DNA of 64,000 nucleotides from Agarivorans litoreus. GTDB lineage: Bacteria; Pseudomonadota; Gammaproteobacteria; Enterobacterales; Celerinatantimonadaceae. Positions 57,055 through 64,000 of the stretch are shown in pieces. The stretch spans positions 3,715,001 to 3,779,000 of the forward strand of contig NZ_BLPI01000001.1 in NCBI RefSeq assembly GCF_019649015.1. The letters are read 5' to 3'. The translations under genes and the position numbers were made by a program. Every line of letters starts with the position of its first letter. Within the stretch, counting starts at the first letter, position 1. Under the pieces are notes generated by a model. The model worked only from the letters and a program-made list of their open reading frames with translations, searched no databases and was not told the origin of the DNA.

Positions 57055-57891
57055 TTACATTAAATCCAGTTGTTGCATGTATTGCTTAAAACCTTCGATC
57101 CAGAAATCACTATGTTCATAAAAAAGCGCGTGGCCATTTGCTGATGAGCCCAGAGAATAAAACTGAAAATCTATCTGTCCGCCGGCTTCCTCAAAAGCTC
57201 GAGCGTAGCTTTCTATTTCACTATCTGAGTAATAAGGATCGTTTCGGCCATACAAAAATAAGTGAGGGAGTGGGTTGTTTTTAGCTGCCTGGCTAAACAA
57301 GCCTTGGTTACTGGCAATTGGGGTTTTGATTTGGCATTGCCCACCCATCCAACCGCCGGAAAAATTAACTACGCCTTTAAATTTCTGAGGGTGTTTCGCA
57401 GCGTAAACTACCGACAACAATCCTCCTCGGGAATGGCCACTAATTACAATGTTTTCTTGATCTAGCCAAGTTTGTTGCTGCAGGAATTGCATGGTGGCAT
57501 CTAAGCTTTGCGACGCGTAGTTAATACCGGATTCAACGCTGTTTACACTGCAATTGTAAGATTCTTTATAACGGCCTTGTGATGCACCTCTGCCTCGTCG
57601 CATTGGTATTAGCAAAGCAATGTTGCGCTTGTTTAGGTAAGCACTAAATCCCCATGGCTTAATGGTTAGTGTGTCGGGTATTACGCCGGGCCCAGTTGAA
57701 CCATGGTTAAAAATGACCAGTGGAAAAGGGCCTTCGCCTGCGGGTTTATATAAAGTTGCTTCTAATTGTATTTGCTTACCCCACAGTAGACCTTGCTCAG
57801 TCATAGGTATGTTTATGGTTTCTCCCTGATCGAAAGCTTGGGCGATAGTTGCTAATAAGGTGAGTAATAGCGGGGTGAAGCGAAGCATCAT
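57055..57891 (-). CDS. Secreted alpha/beta hydrolase (dienelactone-hydrolase-like)
   Basis: 278 residues from ATG 57891, giving the signal peptide MMLRFTPLLLTLLATIAQA. Alpha/beta fold: oxyanion-hole region VIFNHGSTGPG, nucleophile Ser in ISGHSRGGLLS, Asp in LYGRNDPYYSDS and a C-terminal His in GHALFYEHSDF. Probably a periplasmic esterase or peptidase. The substrate is unknown. The frame is open to 57951 but the extra residues lack signal-peptide character. Its 3' end is duplicated at 56277. Confidence 0.87.
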   Translation of the reverse strand: MMLRFTPLLLTLLATIAQAFDQGETINIPMTEQGLLWGKQIQLEATLYKPAGEGPFPLVIFNHGSTGPGVIPDTLTIKPWGFSAYLNKRNIALLIPMRRGRGASQGRYKESYNCSVNSVESGINYASQSLDATMQFLQQQTWLDQENIVISGHSRGGLLSVVYAAKHPQKFKGVVNFSGGWMGGQCQIKTPIASNQGLFSQAAKNNPLPHLFLYGRNDPYYSDSEIESYARAFEEAGGQIDFQFYSLGSSANGHALFYEHSDFWIEGFKQYMQQLDLM

Positions 57892-58025
57892 AGCTTTAAA
57901 ATCCTTAACAAGCTTGATTAGCGAGACTAAAAACAAGCGATAGCTTACCACTGCTGCTGTCGGCTTAGTTTGGCTTTAGTTAAAAAAGTGAAGGTTACTG
58001 AAATTAACGTGGATGAAATTTTAGA

Positions 58026-58051
58026 CAAAAAAAATCCAGCTCAAGGCTGGA
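58026..58051 (-). terminator. Minus-strand terminator
   Basis: TCCAGC pairs with GCTGGA over CTTGA and is followed on the minus strand by TTTTTTTT. It would end the candidate small RNA, or less likely the CBS gene transcript 270 bases upstream. Confidence 0.75.
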
Positions 58052-58187
58052 CAAAAAAACATAAGGAATGACTAATACGTGCTATCGCTAAGAGCACAAT
58101 AGCAGGGGCGATTAGTGGCCCCATAAATCGACAAATTCAGTATCGGCTGAATGCGACGCCATAGGATGAGAGCGCCAAGCAATTTAT
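58030..58187 (-). ncRNA. Candidate CRP-controlled small RNA
   Basis: On the minus strand, TTGTTT (58222-58217) and TAAGAT (58199-58194) are spaced 17 bases. TGTGAGCTTTGTCACG fills that spacer exactly, a CRP-like site placed to repress. About 150 bases downstream is a hairpin TCCAGC/GCTGGA with eight T residues. Inside are two further hairpins (GGGGC/GCCCC; GTGCT/AGCAC). The only ORF is 16 codons without a ribosome site. This is inference from signals only. Confidence 0.35.
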
Positions 58188-58200
58188 GGAGTAATCTTAG

Positions 58201-58216
58201 CGTGACAAAGCTCACA
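58201..58216 (-). promoter_or_regulatory. CRP-like site in the candidate small RNA promoter
   Basis: TGTGA-GCTTTG-TCACG on the minus strand, one mismatch from the CRP consensus, lying between the -35 and -10 candidates. Confidence 0.45.
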
Positions 58217-58318
58217 AAACAACCTGTTTTTGTAATTTTTTTACTAAAATATACAGGTTTTTTCTAATTTACTTAGTTGTGCGTCACGCTAATGCTGAAA
58301 TACTGTTGTAATATTACC

Positions 58319-58768
58319 TTATTCATCAGGGCTTAAAGGCTCTTGTTCTGCGAGCATTTCTAGCAAGGATATTGCAACACCTACAAAGTCGGTGTCGGTA
58401 ATTATTCCGATCAGCTTCTTACCTTCTACTACTGGCAGGCAGCCTATGCGATGCCGCTCGATGTGCTTAGCGGCTTGCCCAACTCCTGCCGCTGCATCTA
58501 CGGTATGTAACTTGGTCAACATAATGTGTTTGAGCATTATTTGCTGTTCATGTGCGCGGCGCTGAGTTTCGGAAGTTTTGCTAAGGTTTGATTCTTGTGC
58601 GGCTAGCAAGGTTCGCTCGCTCACTAAACCAATAAGGTGTTGCTGACTGTCTACTATAGGGAGATGGCGAATTTTGTGTTCGTTACACAAGCTAATAGCT
58701 TCTTCAAGCGTGGTCTGCTCAAAAGCAGTATGCGGGTTAGTGGTCATGATGTCGGCTACTTTAATCAT
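58319..58768 (-). CDS. Tandem CBS-domain protein
   Basis: 149 residues. Two CBS motifs: VADIMTTNPHTAFEQTTLEE...IRHLPIVDSQQHLIGLVSER (1-58) and LKHIMLTKLHTVDAAAGVGQ...IGCLPVVEGKKLIGIITDTDF (75-135). CBS pairs usually bind adenosine nucleotides. As a stand-alone module its partner is unknown. The acidic tail EPLSPDE is unremarkable. It is not clearly in an operon. Confidence 0.9.
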   Translation of the reverse strand: MIKVADIMTTNPHTAFEQTTLEEAISLCNEHKIRHLPIVDSQQHLIGLVSERTLLAAQESNLSKTSETQRRAHEQQIMLKHIMLTKLHTVDAAAGVGQAAKHIERHRIGCLPVVEGKKLIGIITDTDFVGVAISLLEMLAEQEPLSPDE

Positions 58769-59011
58769 AACGATACCTCTTGTTGTTTTCTCTCCTTTAA
58801 ATTTAGTGTGTTAGCCAGAAAAGAGCTTGATGGAAATCAAGCTAATTAACGGCTTTGTAAACGGTTTATTAAAGTTGTTGTCTAGCTAGAGAAATTAACA
58901 AAAAATCGCTATATTTTTTGCAAAATAAGCGATCTTCTGCTGCAAGTGTTACTAGTTACATGCTAGATATACTGGGCGTGATGGCGCTATTTCAATTTGT
59001 CTAGGTTATTG

Positions 59012-60313
59012 CTAAAAAAGTGTTTGGAATAAACGGTTTGCATAGTCGTCTGTCATACCCGCGATGTAGTCTGCAATCACTCTGGCTTGGCTTTCGTTGT
59101 CTTCACCTGCTTGCAACCAACGGCTGCGAGTATTGATGGGCAGTAAACGCTCTGGATCGCTGGCAAAAGCTTGAAATAACTCCATAACCACTTGCTGGCC
59201 TTTAAAGCGAACCATTTCTATCTCAGGTGTTTGAATCACATAGTGCAATACAAAGCGTTTTAATACATCTAGCGCTTGCGCCATGGGAGGGGCCATTTTC
59301 GCCTGATAGTCCAACTGAGGTTCGTCAAACTTTTCTTGGGCTTGTAAGCTTATAGCGGTGATAAACCCATTCACAAGGCTGCCAATAGCGTCTTTTTGAT
59401 CGTAGTGATGTCGGCTAAATAACTTAACCGATAGCCCGCCTATTTCATCAGCTAGCCAGCAATCTTTTATGTCGGCAATGGCCGAAGCTACCTGTTCTTG
59501 CCAGTCGTGTCGGCTAACTATGCCCATCACAATGGCGTCTTCTAAATCATGCACCCCATAAGCAATGTCATCAGCTAGCTCCATTATCGAGCAATCTAGC
59601 GATTTGTAGTTACTTTTACGGTGATGAGTGTCGCCTAGGCTGCGGCTACTTTCAAATAGAGTTCTATCACTTTGGCTTAAGCTCTCAAGCACCCAGTTGT
59701 AGAGGCGTTTATCATCATCATAAATACCTTTAGCTGGCGCCCAGTCCGCCACTTTTAACTGCCGAAAGCTTTTGGCTACTGGTGGCAGCGGGTTTCTTTG
59801 CAATTGGCTGAGTAGGCAGGGGTATTTCATTATGCCTAACAGGGTTCGCCGAGTAAGGTTCATACCATTTGCGCGAGTATAAGGTTCAAGCTTGGTAAGA
59901 ATACGAAAGGTTTGTGCGTTGCCCTCAAAACCACCGTCGTCACGCATCATGTAATTGAGTGCTACTTCTCCACCGTGGCCAAAAGGTGGGTGGCCAATAT
60001 CATGCGCTAAGCAAAGGCTCTCGATAAGATTAAGCTCGGGCAATAGCTTATTTTGAGGTTGATTGTTGGCGCTAATATGACCAACAATGCCAGTGCCAAT
60101 TTGCGCTACTTCCAAAGAGTGGGTGAGGCGAGTACGATAGAAATCGTTGTTGCCTATGCTTAGGACTTGGGTTTTGTTTTGCAGGCGACGAAACGCTGCG
60201 GAATGCAAAATTCGCGCTCTGTCGCGCTGCCATACGCTGCGATGATCGTTACGTCTTTGGTTTTGTTCTTCGGCGTATCTTGCTGTTCCAGCTTGCTGGC
60301 TTAGTTCACTCAT
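59012..60313 (-). CDS. dgt: dGTPase (HD-domain triphosphohydrolase)
   Basis: Hydrolyses dGTP to deoxyguanosine and triphosphate. 433 residues of the dGTPase type sometimes annotated as anti-phage, because relatives from Shewanella and other Gammaproteobacteria restrict phage by depleting dGTP. HD ligands: [29 protein letters not shown] and [17 protein letters not shown]. The N-terminal [20 protein letters not shown] is the family signature. A housekeeping role is equally possible. Stands alone next to a palindromic repeat. Confidence 0.9.
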   Translation of the reverse strand: MSELSQQAGTARYAEEQNQRRNDHRSVWQRDRARILHSAAFRRLQNKTQVLSIGNNDFYRTRLTHSLEVAQIGTGIVGHISANNQPQNKLLPELNLIESLCLAHDIGHPPFGHGGEVALNYMMRDDGGFEGNAQTFRILTKLEPYTRANGMNLTRRTLLGIMKYPCLLSQLQRNPLPPVAKSFRQLKVADWAPAKGIYDDDKRLYNWVLESLSQSDRTLFESSRSLGDTHHRKSNYKSLDCSIMELADDIAYGVHDLEDAIVMGIVSRHDWQEQVASAIADIKDCWLADEIGGLSVKLFSRHHYDQKDAIGSLVNGFITAISLQAQEKFDEPQLDYQAKMAPPMAQALDVLKRFVLHYVIQTPEIEMVRFKGQQVVMELFQAFASDPERLLPINTRSRWLQAGEDNESQARVIADYIAGMTDDYANRLFQTLF

Positions 60314-60332
60314 TGCACGCTCCCAAATTGCT

Positions 60333-60497
60333 TAATACCAATCGTACTAAGTAACTGTTCATTCTATCTGGCTAAAATACTCGACAATTGCGTTAGAATT
60401 TTTGATTGTAGAATAACTACTTATCGAAAAATTCTGCCTTGTTCTCGAGTATTTTTCCTGCGTTATTTCTGATCACTTACTTAATGTGATTGGTACA
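60333..60497. repeat. ~165-bp palindromic repeat, copy B
   Basis: Inverted copy of the repeat at 31494-31654. Ends TACCAATCGTAC and its near-complement GTGATTGGTA. Outer helix AAAATACTCGA/TCGAGTATTTT, inner helix AGAATTTTT/AAAAATTCT, and an internal loop with GCGTTA (60390-60395) against CTGCCTT (60434-60440). Confidence 0.87.
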
Positions 60498-60571
60498 AGC
60501 TCTACATTACAACAGATTTTCTAAAAATAACATGACCTTAAGCTGATGTTGTTGGCTAAGTATTAGGCAAT

Positions 60572-60592
60572 AAAAAGGGTGCTAAAGCACCC
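60572..60592 (-). terminator. Terminator after alaA
   Basis: GGGTGC pairs with GCACCC over four bases, and the minus strand continues TTTTTATT. Confidence 0.82.
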
Positions 60593-60621
60593 CTGTTGAA
60601 TGGTATTTAAGTTTGCGGCCT

Positions 60622-61842
60622 TTAATTTGTTTGGCGATACCCGTCCAAGAACGTTCCAATACGGCCAATGGCTTCACGTAATTCTTCTTCACGAGGCAAA
60701 AATACAATGCGGAAGTGATCGGGCTTAGTCCAGTTAAAGCCAGTTCCTTGCACAACTAAGATTTTTTCTTGCTGAAGTAAATCTAAGGCAAATTGCTGAT
60801 CGTCTTTGATATTGAACTTATTCACATCCAGTTTGGGGAATAGGTACATTGCGCCTTGTGGCTTTACGCAGCTTACACCGGGAATGTCATTGAGTAGTTG
60901 CCAAGCGAGGTTACGCTGTTCATACAAACGACCACCGGGCACGATGAGCTCGTTAATACTCTGATAACCCCCCAGGGCGGTTTGAATAGCATGTTGTACC
61001 GGCACATTGGCACACAAGCGCATTGAGGCCAACATATCTAAGCCATCGATGTAATCTTTAGCGCGATGCTTAGGGCCACTTACCAGCATCCAACCCGAGC
61101 GGAAACCACAGACTCGATAAGCTTTAGATAAACCATTAAAAGTTAGCGTTAGAACGTCATCAGACAAGGTAGACAAAGGTACGTGCTGGGCTTCGTCGTA
61201 AATGACTTTTGAATAGATTTCGTCGGCAAACAAGATTAGGTTATGCTGACGCGCCAACTCCACTAACTCTAGAAGTAACTCTTTACTATAAACAGCACCA
61301 GTAGGGTTGTTAGGGTTAATTACCACTAAGCCTTTGGTGCGAGGAGTAATTTTGCTGCGAATGTCTTCAATGTCTGGGAACCAGCCTGCTTGCTCATCAC
61401 ATTCGTAATGCACTGGGTTACCGCCAGATAGGGTTACCGCGGCTGTCCATAATGGGTAATCGGGAGCTGGCACTAACATTTCATCGCCATTATTAAGCAG
61501 CGCTTGCATGGCCATTACGATTAGCTCACTTACACCGTTACCTAAATAGATATCTTCTAGGGTAGTAGTGCGTAAGCCTTGCAGTTGATAATGATGCATC
61601 ACCGCTTTGCGGGCAGAGAATAAACCTTTTGAGTCACAGTAGCCTTGGGCGGTAGGTAGGTTATGAATAACATCTACCAGAATTTCTTCGGGGGCTTCAA
61701 AATTAAATTCGGCAGTATTGCCAATATTTAATTTGATAACACGGTGGCCGTCTTCTTCGAGGCGTTTTGCTTGTTTCAGCACTGGACCACGGATGTCGTA
61801 ACATACGTTGTCTAGCTTATGTGACTTCTCTATTTGATACAT
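60622..61842 (-). CDS. alaA: Glutamate-pyruvate (alanine) aminotransferase AlaA
   Basis: PLP-dependent class I aminotransferase, 406 residues as in E. coli AlaA (405). N-terminal IEKSHKLDNVCYDIRGPVLKQA, VINPNNPTGAVYS, the YSKVIYD Tyr region, the PLP lysine in FNGLSKAYRVCGFRSGWM, and the C-terminal HFRIVFLPR. It makes alanine from pyruvate. In E. coli the gene neighbours the HD protein yfbR. Here an HD-type dGTPase follows 309 bases downstream. Confidence 0.95.
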   Translation of the reverse strand: MYQIEKSHKLDNVCYDIRGPVLKQAKRLEEDGHRVIKLNIGNTAEFNFEAPEEILVDVIHNLPTAQGYCDSKGLFSARKAVMHHYQLQGLRTTTLEDIYLGNGVSELIVMAMQALLNNGDEMLVPAPDYPLWTAAVTLSGGNPVHYECDEQAGWFPDIEDIRSKITPRTKGLVVINPNNPTGAVYSKELLLELVELARQHNLILFADEIYSKVIYDEAQHVPLSTLSDDVLTLTFNGLSKAYRVCGFRSGWMLVSGPKHRAKDYIDGLDMLASMRLCANVPVQHAIQTALGGYQSINELIVPGGRLYEQRNLAWQLLNDIPGVSCVKPQGAMYLFPKLDVNKFNIKDDQQFALDLLQQEKILVVQGTGFNWTKPDHFRIVFLPREEELREAIGRIGTFLDGYRQTN

Positions 61843-62011
61843 GATGATAATGGGTCCCTTTACAATAAACGTATTAACTTATTTTTTTCGGTAGCATGCA
61901 AGTGTTTAGGCAAGCTAATTACGCTTTTTCAGGATTTTTTATTAGGAAAGCGCAGAACCACCTTAGATGGTGATAAACTGACGGCGCAACATAATTGACT
62001 ACTACGAGACT

Positions 62012-62935
62012 ATGTTAGAACTCAAACACTTAAAAACCTTACAAGCCTTAAGAGAAACCGGCTCTTTGGTGGTAGCTGCTCAGCGTTTATGCTTAACTCA
62101 ATCGGCTCTTTCGCATCAGCTCAAAGAGTTAGAATCGCGCATTGGGGCGAAGCTGTTTGTGCGTAAAACCAAGCCTTTGCGTTTTACTATGGCAGGCTTA
62201 CGGGTGTTAGAGTTAGCAGATAATGTGCTAGAGCAAGTTCAACATACCGAGCGTGAACTAGCCCGTTTAGTCGGTGGTCAAGCGGGGCGTTTGCACCTAG
62301 CCATTGAGTGTCATAGTTGCTTTAACTGGTTGATGCCTGCTATCGATAATTACCGAGGTTTGTGGCCAGATGTTGAGTTAGATTTTAGCAGCGGCTTTAG
62401 TTTTGAACCCTTACCAGAACTCGCCCAAGGGCAACTGGATTTAGTGATTACTTCAGACCCCCAGCCCAGTGAAGGCATTGTATTTTCGCCATTGTTCTCT
62501 TATCAGCCAACACTAGCTTTAAGCCCTAATCACCCTTTGGTAGACAAGCCGATAATAGAAGCAGAAGATTTTGCCAATCAAGTACTCATTTCTTACCCAG
62601 TAGATACTCATCGTTTAGATCTGTTTAATCTGTTTTTAGACCCGGCCGGCGTTGAACCGATAGCAGTACGTAAAGTGGATATGACTATTATGATGATGCA
62701 GCTGGTAGCCAGTGGCCGTGGGGTTGCTGTATTACCTAATTGGGCGCTCACCGAGTATGTGAATAAGGGCTATATTGTTACGCGTGAGTTAGGGGACGGA
62801 AAGTTGTGGCAAAACTTGTATGCGGCGCGCCATGAAAGCCATCAAGACAGCGCCTATATCGAAGCGTTTTTAGATATCGCCCGGGAGCATTGTTTTAGCC
62901 ATCTCGATGGTATTAAAGCTATCGGTGATAAATAA
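62012..62935 (+). CDS. metR: LysR-family regulator MetR
   Basis: 307 residues. N-terminal helix-turn-helix MLELKHLKTLQALRETGSLVVAAQRLCLTQSALSHQLKEL, then the effector domain with AIECHSCFNWLMPA and LVITSDPQ, which match E. coli MetR closely. MetR activates methionine synthase genes with homocysteine as co-factor. metE and metH are not in the window. It ends seven bases from a convergent gene. Confidence 0.93.
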   Translation: MLELKHLKTLQALRETGSLVVAAQRLCLTQSALSHQLKELESRIGAKLFVRKTKPLRFTMAGLRVLELADNVLEQVQHTERELARLVGGQAGRLHLAIECHSCFNWLMPAIDNYRGLWPDVELDFSSGFSFEPLPELAQGQLDLVITSDPQPSEGIVFSPLFSYQPTLALSPNHPLVDKPIIEAEDFANQVLISYPVDTHRLDLFNLFLDPAGVEPIAVRKVDMTIMMMQLVASGRGVAVLPNWALTEYVNKGYIVTRELGDGKLWQNLYAARHESHQDSAYIEAFLDIAREHCFSHLDGIKAIGDK

Positions 62936-62942
62936 CCAACGG

Positions 62943-63302
62943 CTAAATAGGATCTACAGCGATTAGTTGGTTATCAAACATGTTTTTGATTAAGCCAACA
63001 AACTCATCAATGAATTGCTGTTGCTGCTGGGTGGGGCTAGACATCCATACTCCAGAGAGAACTTGTTCTAAGTCGTTTACTATTGCGTCTATCTCACGAA
63101 TAACCGTAAAGCGGTGTTCACTGTCTAAATGCTCATGTTGACGACAAACCAACATCACGCTTTCTGATAGTTGCTCAGAGACATAGTCGCAGATAGTTAA
63201 GGGATTTTGGTGCGCTTGCGTATGCTCAAACAGCGCTAAGTTATCTGTTAAAAATCCAATTAACTGAATGTAACCTTCACTATCAGTTACCATCGTACGC
63301 AT
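62943..63302 (-). CDS. DUF3802-like protein of unknown function
   Basis: 119 residues, acidic, predicted all-helical. The pattern VTDSEGYIQLIGFLTDNLALFE, IREIDAIVNDLEQVLSGV and FIDEFVGLIKNMFD resembles the DUF3802 family known from Vibrio and relatives (from memory). No catalytic motifs are visible. GAGGAAATG just upstream of the start on the minus strand supports it. The next gene to the right runs in the same direction, 80 bases away. Confidence 0.7.
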   Translation of the reverse strand: MRTMVTDSEGYIQLIGFLTDNLALFEHTQAHQNPLTICDYVSEQLSESVMLVCRQHEHLDSEHRFTVIREIDAIVNDLEQVLSGVWMSSPTQQQQQFIDEFVGLIKNMFDNQLIAVDPI

Positions 63303-63382
63303 TTCCTCTCTTAAAAGTATTAACTCTAGTGTATAACGAATAAGCGCGAATACAACATGCGCTAAGACACATTTGTTAACAC

Positions 63383-64000
63383 TTACAGGGTTTGAGTGAG
63401 CTCAGCCGAATGAATATAGGCTTGTAAGCAGTTACTTGGCAAATATAAGCGCGGATTAGCACGGCGTAAGTCGCGCAAATGATATTCCAATAAGCGTTTA
63501 TCTATTGGTGTATTGCTTTCGGTTTGTTGTAACCACTGTACCAAGCTTTGAGTATTTTGTTGGAAGCCCTGTTCTAAGCCAGCAATTTGTTGTTTGGTTT
63601 TAAGCATTTCTTCAACAGTAAGCGGCGAGCGTTGCACCATATTTATGAGGTAAGGCGTAAGTATACTCGCTTGCTTCATGTAGCTATCGTTCACTGGTAC
63701 CGGTGATAACCTTAAGTTTTGTTGGCGCTCCAGCTGGCCACAAATATGGTTGGCTTTAAGCAGCGCCACAGTTTGCTGAATAATTTGGTTGGTATCAAAG
63801 CCTTCGCCATACATCTCATGAATGCCAGTGGCTAAATCGTGCTTAGCTAAACGTACTTTGTGAAAGGTGAGTTGCTCTCGGGTAAATAATCTAACTCGGC
63901 TAGGTGCTGCCGGTCGCGGCACAATAATCGCGATTTGATTACGTTTTTGCTCAAAGTACAAATTGGCTATTGCATGTTGTTGCTCACTAATGCTGATAAG
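63383..64000 (-). CDS. Unknown soluble protein, 5' end beyond the window
   Basis: At least 205 codons. The frame is open to the right edge (the TTG at 63961 is internal). Residues seen include NQIAIIVPRPAAPSRVRLF, LAKHDLATGIHEMYGEGFD and a helical C-terminal half with LRDLRRANPRLYLP. No signal peptide or membrane segment in the visible part. I do not recognise the family. Confidence 0.65.
   Translation of the reverse strand, partial: LISISEQQHAIANLYFEQKRNQIAIIVPRPAAPSRVRLFTREQLTFHKVRLAKHDLATGIHEMYGEGFDTNQIIQQTVALLKANHICGQLERQQNLRLSPVPVNDSYMKQASILTPYLINMVQRSPLTVEEMLKTKQQIAGLEQGFQQNTQSLVQWLQQTESNTPIDKRLLEYHLRDLRRANPRLYLPSNCLQAYIHSAELTQTL

Noticed and set aside
58112-58162. 16-codon ORF inside the candidate small RNA as a peptide gene
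   Set aside because: No ribosome-binding site and too short to judge.

Overview
The window looks like a chromosome segment of a marine Gammaproteobacterium, most likely Alteromonadales and perhaps Agarivorans-like (inference). The grounds are the gene families: alginate lyase PL7, GH2/GH36 galactosidases, glucosylglycerate genes, an enlarged PstC/PstA pair, a PEP-CTERM-type protein, RdgC and MetR. The base composition is moderate and several dispersed palindromic repeats are present. I see no rRNA, tRNA or CRISPR array.

About 1-9.95 kb is an accessory region. It is an integron-type cassette array with no integrase in view, reading on the minus strand. Successive attC core sites obey the cassette rule: the core at the start of a cassette is the exact reverse complement of the first core of that cassette's own attC. 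Cassettes carry a broken GNAT gene, YefM-YoeB, a RelB/RelE-like pair and three unknown genes. The attC sites have been hit by a group IIC intron (one intact copy, one remnant) and an IS1111-type IS110 element (one full copy, one remnant). An IS91-type remnant, an IS4 element and an ISL3 element also lie here.

9.95-24.4 kb is mostly core genome: yfhL-trhP (tRNA hydroxylation), rdgC, galU, a GH13_18 phosphorylase, an outer-membrane barrel gene, a full IS4 copy inserted in a terminator, a chemoreceptor, a PilZ gene broken by one stop codon, and gpgP-gpgS (glucosylglycerate synthesis). 24.6-36 kb holds phoBR, mltF, a PL7 alginate lyase lipoprotein, pstS, two structured repeats, a TPR protein, two paralogous ~30-residue genes with perfect CRP-type sites, a DyP peroxidase, a GNAT and a PEP-CTERM-type protein.

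36-47 kb carries lacZ plus a GH36 alpha-galactosidase operon, a GH11-like protein lacking one catalytic residue, an HD hydrolase, ppk and a GcvR-like gene. 47.6-53.1 kb is pstCAB-phoU. With phoBR, pstS and ppk this makes a spread-out phosphate regulon with Pho boxes at three promoters. 54-64 kb has aceA with two PsrA-like operators far upstream, acpH, a scrambled patch with a duplicated hydrolase 3' end, an alpha/beta hydrolase, a candidate CRP-controlled small RNA, a CBS protein, a dGTPase, alaA, metR and two poorly characterised genes.

The most interesting items are the small-protein pair at 32.2-33.0 kb, the attC-targeting IS110 element with an untranslated region complementary to its target, the cassette array itself, and the repeats whose helices change sequence while staying paired.
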